Both the position numbers and the translations under genes were made by a program. Of a DNA stretch of 64,000 nt, positions 25,302 through 34,617 are shown in pieces. The first letter of the stretch is position 1. Each line of letters opens with the position of its first letter. Origin of the DNA: Agarilytica sp033852165. GTDB lineage: Bacteria > Pseudomonadota > Gammaproteobacteria > Pseudomonadales > Cellvibrionaceae. The stretch is taken from NCBI GenBank assembly GCA_033852165.1, contig JAWSUZ010000004.1, positions 1 through 64,000 of the forward strand. Reading direction: 5' to 3'. The notes beneath the pieces were generated by a model. That model did not search any database and was not told where the DNA came from. It worked only from the letters and a program-made list of their open reading frames with translations.

Positions 25302-28196
25302 TTATTGGCACGCTTCGCAATCTGGCTCATCTATAGAGCAGGCTTTTGGCACTTCAGCTGGCCCCGCTGAGGCTTGGTTTTGAGTGTCTTGCTGTGCTGA
25401 TACGGCGTTCAGGGAGCCTGTATCGATGGTAGACTTCTCTGTAGTTGTTGCTGCTAGGGCACGGAGGTAGTAGGTGGTTTTTAAGCCGCGATACCAGGCC
25501 ATGCGATAGGTGAGATCCAACTTTTTGCCGTTTGCACCAGCAATATAGAGGTTGAGGCTTTGGGCCTGATCGATCCATTTTTGGCGACGGCTGGCGGCAT
25601 CGACTATCCATCGAGGCTCTACTTCAAAGGCTGTAGCGTAAAGTGCTTTAAGGTCGTCTGGGATTCGGTCTATTTTTAGCAGCGAACCTTCGTAGTATTT
25701 CAAGTCATTAACCATGACAGAATCCCACAATCCGCGTGCTTTCAAATCGTGTACAAGGTATGGGTTTACAACGGTAAATTCACCCGACAAGTTCGATTTA
25801 ACGTACAGGTTTTGGTAGGTCGGCTCAACCGACTGGGATACTCCAGTGATGTTGGCAATAGTCGCCGTGGGCGCTATAGCCATAACATTTGAGTTACGCA
25901 TGCCGTGTGTTTTAACGAGGTGGCGAAGCGAATCCCAATCCAGTGTGAAGGATTTATCCACTTCAATAAATTTACTTCCACGATGCTCTTCGAGTATGTC
26001 GAGTGAGTCGAGAGGTAATATGCCCTGGCTCCATAGTGAACCGTCGAAAGTGGAGTAGCTGCCGCGTTCGACGGCTAAATCACAGGAGGCTTTAATAGCG
26101 TTGTAGCTGATTAATTCCATGGAGCGGTCAGCGAAGTCGACGGCGTCTTGTCCGCTGTATGGTATGTGCATTTTATACAGGGAATCTTGGAAACCCATAA
26201 TGCCAAGACCAATAGGGCGGTGACGCATATTCGATGTGCGTGCGGTTGGGACGGCGTAGTAGTTGATATCGATAACGTTATCGAGCATTCGAATCGCTGT
26301 TTTAACTGTTTTTGCGAGTTTCTCTTCGTCGATTTTACCGTCGATGACGTGCTGGGCCAAATTGACAGAGCCAAGGTTACATACGGCAATTTCTTCGTCT
26401 GGCTTGGTGTTCAGTGTGATTTCGGTACACAAGTTAGACGAGTGAACGACACCTGTGTGCTGTTGCGGGCTACGTAGGTTACAAACATCTTTAAATGTGA
26501 TCCATGGGTGGCCTGTTTCGAAAAGCATGCCCAGCATTTTGCGCCAGAGATCGAGGGCTTTAATTTTTTTGCTGAGTTTGATTTCGCCAGCTTCGGCTTT
26601 ACGCTCATACGCTTCATACTTCTCTTCAAACGGTTTGCCGTAAAGGTCGTGAAGTTCGGGGGCATCGTTGGGTGAAAACAATGTCCAGTCTTTGTCTTCA
26701 AAGACGCGCTTCATAAACAGGTCGGGTACCCAGTTGGCTGTATTCATGTCGTGTGTGCGGCGACGGTCATCACCTGTGTTTTTACGCAGTTCTAGGAATT
26801 CTTCGATATCCAAGTGCCAGGTTTCTAAATATGCACAAACAGCACCTTTACGTTTACCGCCTTGGTTGACCGCAACGGCTGTATCGTTGGCTACCTTCAA
26901 AAAGGGTACTACGCCTTGAGACTTACCGTTGGTGCCTTTTATGTAGGCCCCTAGGGAGCGTACGGGCGTCCAGTCATTGCCTAAGCCTCCAGCCCATTTA
27001 GATAACAAAGCGTTATCTTGCATTGCGCCGTAAATTCCGGCCAAGTCGTCGGGTATTGTTGTGAGGTAGCAGGATGATAATTGCGGACGAAGGGTGCCAG
27101 CGTTAAATAGTGTAGGGGTTGAACTCATGTAATCAAAAGAGGAGAGGAGTTCGTAGAATTCTACAGCGCGAGCATTTTTATTGTCTTCGTTTATGGATAG
27201 ACCCATTGCAACGCGCATAAAAAAGACTTGAGGTAGTTCAATACGCGTTTCATTGCTGTGAATAAAGTAGCGGTCGTAAAGAGTCTGTAGGCCGAGGTAG
27301 GTAAATTGTAAATCGCGCTCTGGTAAAATGGCGTTACCTAGCATTTCGACATCAAAGCTTAAAAGCTCGGGTGAGAGCAATTCGAGTGCGATACCTTTTT
27401 CGAGGTATGAGGCGAAAGCTTTGGGGTAGTGTTCACTCATTTGGGCCTGCGTTGCAGATTCAGCAACTTCCAAAAACGTGAGGGCTTCAGCACGTAACTT
27501 GTCGAGTAGTAAGCGTGCGGTGGCAAAGGAGTAGTTGGGTTCTCTCTCAACTAAAGTTCGTGCCGCCATCACCAATGATATATTGACATCATCAAATGAA
27601 ACGCCGTCATATAGGTTGCGTAGGGCTTCTTTTAAAATGGCTTCAGCTTCGACTTCTTCGAGGTCTGCGCAGGCCTCTGCAACAATAACTTTAATTCGTT
27701 TTACATCGAGTGGCTGGCTTTCGCCGTTTGGCATAATGACGCTGATATTGGGTACGTCGAGATCAACCTTTGAATCATGACCATCTTCTTCTCGTAATTT
27801 TGCACGTTCGGATCGGTAGATAACGTAAGAGCGCGCGACTTGATGCTCGCCTGTCCGCATCATTGTTAATTCGACTTGGTCTTGCACTTCTTCGATATGG
27901 ATAGTGCCGCCAGAAGGCATTCTGCGTTTGAAGGTGGCGGTAATCTGCGACGTGAGGCTTTCGACGAGTTCGTGAATACGGCTAGAAGCAGCTGCCGTGC
28001 CGCCTTCTACTGCAAGAAAGGCTTTGGTCATTGCGACAGTGATTTTTTCGATGTCGTAAGGCACTACTTTCCCGTTTCGCTTAATGACGCGAATTTGTCC
28101 TGGTGCAGTGGCCGCTAGTGCAGCGTTGCCGGTTTGAGCCGCGGATGAGGCGGTGATAGAAGAATTCCCTGTTTGTTCTATTTCACTGGTTTGCAT
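25302..28196 (-). CDS. nrdA: Class Ia ribonucleotide reductase alpha subunit
   Basis: The 964-residue large subunit reduces ribonucleoside diphosphates. Two consecutive ATP-cone regulatory domains are visible: RVIKRNGKVVPYDIEKI (about 35) and ISVIMPNGESQPLDVKRI (about 150). The catalytic core has SSCYLTTIPDDL, NLCTEITLNT and the radical-transfer region, and the C-terminal CEACQ supplies the shuttle cysteines. A double ATP cone implies allosteric control by dATP, possibly through oligomer assembly. The ATG at 28196 (MQTSEIEQ) is preferred over one 21 nt upstream because a purine-rich GAGTCGAG precedes it; the choice is not secure. Confidence 0.96.
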   Translation of the reverse strand: MQTSEIEQTGNSSITASSAAQTGNAALAATAPGQIRVIKRNGKVVPYDIEKITVAMTKAFLAVEGGTAAASSRIHELVESLTSQITATFKRRMPSGGTIHIEEVQDQVELTMMRTGEHQVARSYVIYRSERAKLREEDGHDSKVDLDVPNISVIMPNGESQPLDVKRIKVIVAEACADLEEVEAEAILKEALRNLYDGVSFDDVNISLVMAARTLVEREPNYSFATARLLLDKLRAEALTFLEVAESATQAQMSEHYPKAFASYLEKGIALELLSPELLSFDVEMLGNAILPERDLQFTYLGLQTLYDRYFIHSNETRIELPQVFFMRVAMGLSINEDNKNARAVEFYELLSSFDYMSSTPTLFNAGTLRPQLSSCYLTTIPDDLAGIYGAMQDNALLSKWAGGLGNDWTPVRSLGAYIKGTNGKSQGVVPFLKVANDTAVAVNQGGKRKGAVCAYLETWHLDIEEFLELRKNTGDDRRRTHDMNTANWVPDLFMKRVFEDKDWTLFSPNDAPELHDLYGKPFEEKYEAYERKAEAGEIKLSKKIKALDLWRKMLGMLFETGHPWITFKDVCNLRSPQQHTGVVHSSNLCTEITLNTKPDEEIAVCNLGSVNLAQHVIDGKIDEEKLAKTVKTAIRMLDNVIDINYYAVPTARTSNMRHRPIGLGIMGFQDSLYKMHIPYSGQDAVDFADRSMELISYNAIKASCDLAVERGSYSTFDGSLWSQGILPLDSLDILEEHRGSKFIEVDKSFTLDWDSLRHLVKTHGMRNSNVMAIAPTATIANITGVSQSVEPTYQNLYVKSNLSGEFTVVNPYLVHDLKARGLWDSVMVNDLKYYEGSLLKIDRIPDDLKALYATAFEVEPRWIVDAASRRQKWIDQAQSLNLYIAGANGKKLDLTYRMAWYRGLKTTYYLRALAATTTEKSTIDTGSLNAVSAQQDTQNQASAGPAEVPKACSIDEPDCEACQ

Positions 28197-28877
28197 ATGT
28201 CTCGACTCGTAGATCATTGGTAATAAAAATACAACTCAATAGCAGGTTCCTGTGAAGAAATACTGCTGATGAATTTCGTTAGTAATTGTGTAAAAAGTGT
28301 GTGCCCGTGATACCGGTTGTTATTTTTGTCTACCGATAAATTTCTGTTTGGGCTTTTGTATTAGTTTTCGTCAATTTTTGTTGTGTGCGTTGCACGTATT
28401 TCTTGTTATATATCAATATCTCACGCTCGTTTTTTCGTGCTGTTTATGCAGAGTACTTCTGACTCTAGTTTCACGGCTTTCGTGCGTAATTTGGTTATTC
28501 CCTTAAAAACATGCCCTGGCGGGATGTTTTTCATTTGACGTTATCCGATTCTTCTGGGCGCGCTTTTCTGCGTAGTGCTAGATAGTGCCTGAAGTGGTCT
28601 AAAACACCATATGTTGGGGTTTGTTTCGGATTAACTACAAGATAATGCGGTTTTGGGCGTTTTGCAAGGTGACTTTTACAGGGTTTACTTGTGGATAAAA
28701 TGTGGGTATCTAGTGGATGAAGTGGACACTAACGTTATAGCTGGCGTGGAGCGGGAAAGGTAAGGTGACAGATGAGAAAAGTGGTGAAATATAATATTTT
28801 CTTCTTTCAAACCGGCTTTTTTATAGCTTAAAAAAGCCGGTTCAAATACTGGGGGTGTCAAGATCAAATATTGGTGA
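28197..28877. other. Long intergenic leader upstream of nrdA
   Basis: About 680 bp between argF and nrdA. A hairpin with A/T flanks at 28505-28532 (AAAAACATGCCC...GGGATGTTTTT) could act as terminator or attenuator in the nrdA leader. Two loosely NrdR-box-like 16-mers start at 28604 and 28634, too degenerate to claim. The cysteine-rich frame at 28297-28506 lacks a ribosome site and is not called. The argF terminator is listed separately. Confidence 0.45.
28809..28843 (-). terminator. Intrinsic terminator of argD-argF
   Basis: AACCGGCTTTTTTA and TAAAAAAGCCGGTT form a long perfect stem about 35 nt beyond the argF stop. The arms contain A/T runs, so it can function in both directions. Confidence 0.85.
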
Positions 28878-29786
28878 TTAACTGTCCATCAAAAATAGTA
28901 ACAGAGCCTTTTGAGCATGTAGGCGATTTTCGGCTTCGTCCCAGACAAATGAAATTTTTTCATCTTCAATAAGGTCGGCGCTAACTTCTTCACCGCGATG
29001 TGCAGGCAGGCAGTGCATAAACATGGCGTTCGCTTGAGCGCGATCCATTAATTCATGATTGACTTGGTAGCCGGTAAATTTTTCCACCCGTTCTTGTTGT
29101 TCACTTTCTTGACCCATGCTGGCCCAAACGTCGGTTGCCACCCAGTCTGCGCCGATAACGGCTTTGGCTGGGTCTCGAATAATTTCTACACGATCACTGT
29201 TGGCCTTAACGAGGGCTTCGTCGGGGTCAAATCCTTCTGGGCAGGCTATCTTTAATTCAAAGTCCCATTGCTTTGCGGCATTAATGTAGGAGTGGCACAT
29301 GTTATTGCCATCTCCCACCCAGGCGACTGTCTTCCCTTGAACATTGCCGCGATGCTCGACGTAGGTTTGAATGTCGGCAAGTAGTTGGCAGGGATGGTAG
29401 CTGTCGGTGAGGGCGTTAATGACTGGAACGCGGGAAAACTGCGCGAAACGCTCAATAGTCGCGTGATCGAAGGTTCGAATCATGACGGCGTCGACCATGC
29501 GAGAAAGTACGCGTGCGGAGTCTTCTACGGGTTCGCCACGACCGAGCTGCGTATCGTTAGGCGATAGGAATATTGACCCCCCACCCAATTGAATCATACC
29601 GGCTTCAAAGGAGACGCGTGTGCGTGTTGAGGATTTCTCGAAGATTTTGCCGAGTACTCTTCCTTTTAACTTTTCTTCACGTTTGCCAGATTTTAAATCG
29701 CTTTTGAGAGCAATTGCTTGGGTGATAACTTGCTGTAGCTCGCTTGGGCTGAAGTCCAGTAAGGTAAGGAAGTGTCGAGTGTCCAT
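28878..29786 (-). CDS. argF: Ornithine carbamoyltransferase
   Basis: The enzyme joins carbamoyl phosphate to ornithine to give citrulline in arginine biosynthesis. At 302 residues it is typical. The carbamoyl-phosphate motif STRTRVSFE, the HPCQ motif in DSYHPCQLLAD, the ornithine-binding region (WVATDVWASMGQE) and HCLPAHRGEEV are all present. It lies 18 nt after argD on the same strand, forming an argDF operon. No ARG box was clear in the upstream region. Confidence 0.97.
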   Translation of the reverse strand: MDTRHFLTLLDFSPSELQQVITQAIALKSDLKSGKREEKLKGRVLGKIFEKSSTRTRVSFEAGMIQLGGGSIFLSPNDTQLGRGEPVEDSARVLSRMVDAVMIRTFDHATIERFAQFSRVPVINALTDSYHPCQLLADIQTYVEHRGNVQGKTVAWVGDGNNMCHSYINAAKQWDFELKIACPEGFDPDEALVKANSDRVEIIRDPAKAVIGADWVATDVWASMGQESEQQERVEKFTGYQVNHELMDRAQANAMFMHCLPAHRGEEVSADLIEDEKISFVWDEAENRLHAQKALLLFLMDS

Positions 29787-29804
29787 GATCTAACCTAAAA
29801 ATTT

Positions 29805-30977
29805 TTAGTGGCTGAGAAATTCAGTAATGAGCGCCGAAACTTTTTCGACAATAGTTTGTGCCTGGTCATCAGAAAGAATAAGCGGAGGTAAAAGTCTCAC
29901 GGTATTGCCGGCTGTGACGTTGATCAGTATTTCTTGGGCCTTGGCTTGCTCTACTAGGGCTGTGCATTCTCGATCGAGTTCGATTCCGATCATCAGCCCT
30001 TTGCCGCGAATATTGGTTACTCCATCAAGAGAGCTAAGCTTTTCTGTGAAACCTTTGATTATGTCTTTCCCGAGTTTATCAACGTTATCGAGAAAGCCGG
30101 GGGCTGACAGTACTGTGACAACGGCGAGAGCAGCTCTAGTGGCTAGCGGGTTTCCGCCAAAGGTTGATCCGTGGTTACCGGGCTGGAGTATATTGGATGC
30201 GTCTCCACGGGTAAGGCATGCGCCTATGGGAACGCCATTGCCTAAGCCCTTCGCTGTTGTGACAACATCGGGAAGGATATTATCGTGCTGGTAAGCGAAG
30301 TATTTTCCTGTACGGCCATTGCCGGTTTGAATCTCATCCAGTATCAGTAGCCAGCCTTTTACGTCACATAATTTTCTGAGTTCGACAAGGTAGTCGCTTT
30401 TTGGAACATGTACGCCGCCTTCTCCTTGTATAGGTTCCACCATAATGGCGACTGTGCTTTCTGTGGATGCGCTGATAATTGCGTCGATATCATCATAGGG
30501 AACGTGGTCGAAACCGGATAGTAAGGGTTCAAAACCCTGTTTGATCTTCGGGTTTCCAGTAGCGGTTAGTGTTGCCATGGTGCGTCCGTGAAAACTGCCA
30601 ATGGCTGTGATCATGTGGGGGGTCTTAATGCCTTTGCTATTGCCGAATTTTCGGGCAATTTTGATGGCGGCTTCATTGGCTTCTGCACCGGAATTGGAAA
30701 AGAACACTTTGTCCATTCCTGATAGCTCGACTAAGGCTTGCCCAAGTTGTTGTTGGGGTTCGATATTGTATAAATTTGAGCAGTGGGTCAGCGTCGCTGC
30801 TTGCTCGCATATCGCCTGTGTTACGGCTGGGTGGCAGTGCCCCAAGCCGCAAACTGCAATTCCGGATACTGCATCTAAATAGCGGCGGCCATCAGCGTCC
30901 CAAACGTAAGCGCCTTCGCCTTTTGTGAGGGTGGTTGTTCTATTGCCGTATGTATTCATAATTGCTGACGTAACCAT
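29805..30977 (-). CDS. argD: Acetylornithine aminotransferase
   Basis: A PLP-dependent class III aminotransferase of arginine biosynthesis that may also serve lysine biosynthesis as succinyl-diaminopimelate aminotransferase. The 390-residue form starting MVTSAIMNTYG has the conserved N-terminal GEGAYVWDADGRRYLD, GLGHCHPAV, SNSGAEANEAAIK, the DEIQTGNGRTG cofactor region and the PLP Lys in TTAKGLGNG. An upstream TTG would add 11 unconserved residues and is rejected. First gene of the argD-argF pair. Confidence 0.95.
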   Translation of the reverse strand: MVTSAIMNTYGNRTTTLTKGEGAYVWDADGRRYLDAVSGIAVCGLGHCHPAVTQAICEQAATLTHCSNLYNIEPQQQLGQALVELSGMDKVFFSNSGAEANEAAIKIARKFGNSKGIKTPHMITAIGSFHGRTMATLTATGNPKIKQGFEPLLSGFDHVPYDDIDAIISASTESTVAIMVEPIQGEGGVHVPKSDYLVELRKLCDVKGWLLILDEIQTGNGRTGKYFAYQHDNILPDVVTTAKGLGNGVPIGACLTRGDASNILQPGNHGSTFGGNPLATRAALAVVTVLSAPGFLDNVDKLGKDIIKGFTEKLSSLDGVTNIRGKGLMIGIELDRECTALVEQAKAQEILINVTAGNTVRLLPPLILSDDQAQTIVEKVSALITEFLSH

Positions 30978-31025
30978 AGTGTTATCTGTATACCTTGTGT
31001 AGGGTCCCAAATCTCAAGAACCCAA

Positions 31026-31055
31026 AACCAAAACAGGCAGCTAGGGCTGCCTGGT
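31026..31055 (-). terminator. Intrinsic terminator downstream of receiver gene
   Basis: AACCAGGCAGC-CCTA-GCTGCCTGTTTTGG on the minus strand folds into a 9- to 10-bp stem followed by a T-rich stretch. It lies about 225 nt after the receiver gene stop and just upstream of argD, separating the two units. Confidence 0.7.
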
Positions 31056-31279
31056 TAAGTTGCTAATCTTATAATCTATCTCGTTTTAGTTAAAGGGGTT
31101 AAATTCAGCTAAAGAGCAGTATTGCTGTGTAACTGGCGCAAAAATCACCGCTTAATACTGGTGAGGCTCTATTAAGGCTTAAGATTAAAAGTAAAGTACT
31201 AAAGTTGGTTTAACCTGTGGGTAGGGCTTGATGCTGAATACAGCGGTGTACTTGATGAATACTAGCTAGATGATGCTCG

Positions 31280-31720
31280 TTAGTGGCGTCGAGGGATATT
31301 ACCTTCGAGGCATTGAGATATGACGTTGAGTAGGGCATCTTCATCGATAGGTTTGGTGATGACAAAGTCAGATCCGCTTTGAAGAATTGCTTCGCGTTCT
31401 TCCAGTATTGCATGGGCTGTAACGGCGATAATGGGGATGTTGGCTTGTCCCTCACCATTTCTAATGACTTCAATGGCTGTTCGACCATCCATACCGGGTA
31501 AAGAAATATCCATGAGCACCAAGGAATAGTCGTTTTCATTGAGCATCTTGAGGCCGATCTCTGCAGTCTCGGCGCAGTCGACGTCGTAGTTCTCATCTTC
31601 CAATAGCCAGGTCGTAAACTCCGCATTATCGGGGTTATCTTCCACCATCAAAAAACGAGGGTTTGGCGTGTTTGTTTGGGTCACATCGGCACCAGATTGT
31701 TGTGCTTCAGTACTGAGCAT
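31280..31720 (-). CDS. Stand-alone receiver-domain response regulator
   Basis: A 146-residue CheY-like protein with a short N-terminal Gln/Thr/Ser tail, then FLMVEDNPDNAEF, the phospho-acceptor Asp in LVLMDISLPGMDG, the Thr in IIAVTAHA and the Lys in FVITKPID. No DNA-binding or enzymatic output domain. The family resembles DivK-like receivers used in phosphorelays. No partner kinase is next to it. An overlapping frame on the same strand is a shadow. Confidence 0.85.
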   Translation of the reverse strand: MLSTEAQQSGADVTQTNTPNPRFLMVEDNPDNAEFTTWLLEDENYDVDCAETAEIGLKMLNENDYSLVLMDISLPGMDGRTAIEVIRNGEGQANIPIIAVTAHAILEEREAILQSGSDFVITKPIDEDALLNVISQCLEGNIPRRH

Positions 31721-32188
31721 AAACCAAGAAAGTGACTCTCGCCACGCGGTGCTTGGGAATCACTAAAATACTCACCAGAAGTCTATATATGCAGTGCTAA
31801 GCATGGCTCTTTACTTCGTTGAGATACTGGGTTGGGAGTGTTTCTTTGTCTATAGAGTCGGTTTTTGCTTATGTTGAGTTTCCCGTCTTATTTTGGTTTT
31901 AAAAAAGTGGTTGACGGTGTTTATAATGATATTTGCTGGCCTTTGAACGTTTGCCGGACAGCTGCAGCTGCGATAGAATACGAATAGTTGAGTAAAAAGC
32001 TTGGTTATAGCCCCTTCAGCTCCCTCATTTTGTCGGTTTGAATGGATATTGATGCCATTTAAATCCCGGCTAAACGGTGTGCAGAGCGAATATCACTCCA
32101 AAGCTCCCTTCAACCCAGACAAACCATTTTCTAGATCGTAATTCTCTAGATGTAAGATTAAAGCAGCAATAACGAGGTCGTATATCCC
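31721..32188. other. Intergenic region between divergent genes, no gene seen
   Basis: About 470 bp between the receiver gene (-) and grxD (+). It should contain both promoters, but I could not identify well-spaced boxes with confidence. No structural RNA or repeat was recognised. Confidence 0.45.
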
Positions 32189-32524
32189 ATGGACATCATG
32201 GATACCATTAAGAAACAAATCGAAGATAATGCCATCATTCTTTATATGAAAGGCTCTCCTAATGCCCCGCAATGTGGGTTCTCGCAGAAAGCATCGCAAG
32301 CTGTTATGTCTTGCGGAGCGCGTTTTGCGTATGTGGATATTTTATCCAACCCTGAGATTCGTTCAGAATTGCCTAAATACGCCAACTGGCCGACTTTTCC
32401 ACAGCTGTGGGTTAAAGGTGAATTGGTCGGTGGCTGTGACATCATTACTGAAATGCATGAGAACGGTGAGCTTAAAACTCTTGTGGACGACGCTGATCCC
32501 GGCGAAGACGACTCAGCAGAATAA
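32189..32524 (+). CDS. grxD: Monothiol glutaredoxin (Grx4 type)
   Basis: A 111-residue CGFS glutaredoxin (Cys29-Gly-Phe-Ser32 in PQCGFSQKA), which binds and delivers 2Fe-2S clusters. Other family features are IILYMKGSPNAPQCGFS, WPTFPQLWVKGELVGGCDI and the glutathione-binding Thr-Phe-Pro segment. The C-terminus ends in an acidic tail (DDADPGEDDSAE). Two in-frame ATGs (32189, 32198) are possible; the first has GAGG at a longish spacing. Followed directly by a strong terminator, so a single-gene unit. Confidence 0.95.
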   Translation: MDIMDTIKKQIEDNAIILYMKGSPNAPQCGFSQKASQAVMSCGARFAYVDILSNPEIRSELPKYANWPTFPQLWVKGELVGGCDIITEMHENGELKTLVDDADPGEDDSAE

Positions 32525-32541
32525 TTCACTCAATTTGTATC

Positions 32542-32585
32542 AAAGCACCTTAGCCTTTGCTTCTTAAAAGGCGGGTGCTTTTTTG
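32542..32585 (+). terminator. Intrinsic terminator of grxD
   Basis: AAAGCACC...GGGTGCTTT with inner pairing GCCTTT/AAAGGC, followed by TTTT. It begins 18 nt after the grxD stop. Confidence 0.85.
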
Positions 32586-32603
32586 TTTCTAAGCATCCCA
32601 CAT

Positions 32604-32673
32604 TCCGAATCCCGAATCCCGAATCCCGAATCCCGTATCCCGAATCCCGAATCCCGTATCCCGTATCCCGTAT
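32604..32673. repeat. Heptamer tandem array, CCCGAAT/CCCGTAT
   Basis: Ten consecutive 7-bp units: one TCCGAAT, then CCCGAAT and CCCGTAT in mixed order. The array lies between the grxD terminator and the Fur-like site upstream of the porin gene. The mixed units contrast with the perfect array at 22913-22961. Confidence 0.95.
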
Positions 32674-32701
32674 CCCGGCACTAAACTCCCTAAAACTTGT
32701 T

Positions 32702-32720
32702 GATATTAATTCTCATTACG
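32702..32720 (+). promoter_or_regulatory. Candidate Fur box upstream of porin operon
   Basis: GATATTAATTCTCATTACG matches the classical 19-bp Fur consensus (GATAATGATAATCATTATC) at 13 positions. It lies 47 bp upstream of the porin ATG. Downstream genes encode an FMN-binding and a PepSY protein, a combination that fits iron-starvation control. Matching was by eye. Confidence 0.5.
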
Positions 32721-32766
32721 ATTAATATTCGCATCATTGAAAATTACACGGTTTATTGGGGAAGAC

Positions 32767-34014
32767 ATGAGCAAATTGTTAGCGATTGGCGCGGTTGCGT
32801 TATTGGGTACGGCGTCGACTGCCTTTGCGGCACCTAGCCAAGAAGAAATGTGGAAAATCATTCAGCAACAACAAGCTGAAATTACGAGCCTTAAAGAAGA
32901 ACAAAAGAAGACTGATGAAGCTGTAGCCGAAACAGATAAAAAAGTAGAAGCGACAGCGGATGCGATCGAAGCAACAGGCGGCAGTATTCCTAAATCTTTA
33001 CAGTGGGCTACAAACACTACTGTAGGCGGTTACGGCGAGCACCACTACAGTAACTATAAAGATTCGGGCGCTCCGGGCGCAGTGGAAAAAAACAGCTCTG
33101 TTGATGCGCATCGATATGTATTGTTTATCGGTCACAAATTCTCTGACACTGTTCGGTTCTTTTCTGAATTTGAACTTGAGCATGGTCTTGCTGGAGGTGG
33201 TACTGATGGAGAAGGTAATGCTGATAAACCTGGCGAAGTAGAGCTTGAGCAAGCTTACATTGAATGGGATTACTCAAATAACCATTCATTGGTTGTTGGT
33301 CAGTTCTTGGTGCCAGTAGGTATTCTTAATGAAACGCACGAGCCAAATACTTTTTATGGCGTTGAGCGTAATCTAGTCGAAAAAAATATCGTTCCGACCA
33401 CGTGGTGGGAAAGTGGTGTTATGTTTAAAGGCCAGATCGCACCAGGTTTGAAGTATGATTTCGCTATCCACAGTGGTCTGCATAATGACGGTTTTAATAT
33501 TCGAAAAGGTCGTCAAAAATCGGCTAAAGCAGTAGCGAACGATTTGGCGTATACCGGTCGTATTAAATACACGGGAGTTACAGGTTTAGAGGTAGCTGCG
33601 ACACTTCAATACCAAGAAGATCTTACTCAGCGTGCCAATAATGAAGTGGGAGAGACTTCTTCTGCGACATTATTCGAAGCGCATGCGATCTACAATGTTG
33701 GCGATTTCAGTGTTCGTGCTCTAATGGCTGAGTGGGATATTGATAGCGATGTAGCAGAAGATACAGGCCGAGATGAGCAATCTGGTTGGTATATTGAGCC
33801 TTCTTATAAAGTTATGGATAACTTAGGTCTGTTCATCCGTTACAGTCGTTGGGATAATACTGCTGGCGCAACAGGTAGCGAAGCAAAGCGCGCTACTGAC
33901 TACGGTCTTAACTATTGGTTGACCTCGCAAGTTGTCTTCAAAGTTGATTACCAAAATGCGCATGAAGATACTAGTGTCGATAGCCTCAATATTGGTGTTG
34001 GCTGGTCCTTCTAA
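32767..34014 (+). CDS. Porin with periplasmic coiled-coil stem
   Basis: A 415-residue outer-membrane protein: signal peptide to about residue 21 (STAFA), then a predicted coiled coil (EEMWKIIQQQQAEITSLKEEQKKTD to VEATADAIEATGG), then a beta-barrel resembling phosphate/carbohydrate-type porins (GGYGEHHYSNY, FIGHKFSDTVRFFSEFELEHG, VELEQAYIEWDY, LVVGQFLVPVGILNETHEP), ending in Phe. The coiled coil probably trimerises or contacts the cell wall. The ATG at 32767 has GGGGAAG close ahead; an upstream TTG is rejected. A candidate Fur box precedes it. The substrate is not evident; a ferric chelate is one possibility. Confidence 0.82.
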   Translation: MSKLLAIGAVALLGTASTAFAAPSQEEMWKIIQQQQAEITSLKEEQKKTDEAVAETDKKVEATADAIEATGGSIPKSLQWATNTTVGGYGEHHYSNYKDSGAPGAVEKNSSVDAHRYVLFIGHKFSDTVRFFSEFELEHGLAGGGTDGEGNADKPGEVELEQAYIEWDYSNNHSLVVGQFLVPVGILNETHEPNTFYGVERNLVEKNIVPTTWWESGVMFKGQIAPGLKYDFAIHSGLHNDGFNIRKGRQKSAKAVANDLAYTGRIKYTGVTGLEVAATLQYQEDLTQRANNEVGETSSATLFEAHAIYNVGDFSVRALMAEWDIDSDVAEDTGRDEQSGWYIEPSYKVMDNLGLFIRYSRWDNTAGATGSEAKRATDYGLNYWLTSQVVFKVDYQNAHEDTSVDSLNIGVGWSF

Positions 34015-34042
34015 TTCTTGCTGAATTACAAGCAAGCAAGAT

Positions 34043-34067
34043 AAAAGGTGGCACTGCCACCTTTTTT
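34043..34067 (+). terminator. Intrinsic terminator after porin gene
   Basis: AAAAGGTGGCA-CTG-style hairpin with perfect AAAAGGTGGC/GCCACCTTTT arms and a T6 run. It is 28 nt after the porin stop and just before the FMN-binding gene, so it may partly uncouple that gene from the porin. Confidence 0.85.
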
Positions 34068-34086
34068 GCGTTGGACGATTTCATAA

Positions 34087-34617
34087 ATGACAAAATATTG
34101 GTTTAGTTTTTTGCTGCTATTTCCGGCAATTGCGGTCTCGGAAGTTCTCAAGTCCTCAGAGCAGTTTATTGAAGAAGCTTTTGAATCTTCGCCAAAGCGC
34201 GAGGTTCTATGGCTTAATCAAGAGATAAAAGCTCAAGTCCGGAAAGAGATTGATTATCAGCTAAACCAATTGCGTGTGCGTTATTGGGCGCAGGGTTCGC
34301 GCACGGCATGGATTCTAGAAGAGGTTGGCAAGGAGGAGGTCATCACCATCGGTGTTGTTGTCGATAATGATAAAATCGAACACTTTAATGTATTGGTCTA
34401 CCGCGAAAGTCGTGGTGGAGAGATTAAACATAGCTTCTTTACCAAGCAGTTTATTGGCGCTGGCTTAAAGCTCGCGCGTAATAAAATGGGTTTGAGTGAG
34501 CGAATCGACGGTATAACTGGAGCCACTCTTTCCGTGCGCGCGACGAAAAAGGTCGCTACACTGGCGCTCTTTTTACACCAGCAAACCGATTACGCCACCC
34601 ATGTCGAGAAAAAGTAA
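34087..34617 (+). CDS. Exported FMN-binding domain protein
   Basis: A 176-residue protein with a signal peptide (MTKYWFSFLLLFPAIAVSE) and a C-terminal FMN-binding domain. The covalent flavinylation motif DGITGATLS lies near residues 141-149, where the last Ser/Thr would carry FMN through a phosphodiester bond. Homologous domains occur in RnfG/NqrC and in periplasmic electron carriers. The gene overlaps the downstream PepSY-type gene by 17 bp, indicating translational coupling; together they may move electrons across the inner membrane, for example to reduce a ferric ligand taken up via the porin. That function is inferred. Confidence 0.82.
   Translation: MTKYWFSFLLLFPAIAVSEVLKSSEQFIEEAFESSPKREVLWLNQEIKAQVRKEIDYQLNQLRVRYWAQGSRTAWILEEVGKEEVITIGVVVDNDKIEHFNVLVYRESRGGEIKHSFFTKQFIGAGLKLARNKMGLSERIDGITGATLSVRATKKVATLALFLHQQTDYATHVEKK

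Noticed and set aside
28297..28506. Cys-rich hydrophobic 69-codon frame (+)
   Set aside because: No ribosome site, and the composition is what T-rich DNA gives by chance.
28604..28649. Pair of NrdR-box-like 16-mers 30 bp apart
   Set aside because: Both deviate from the palindromic consensus and lie about 400 bp from nrdA; not strong enough to annotate.
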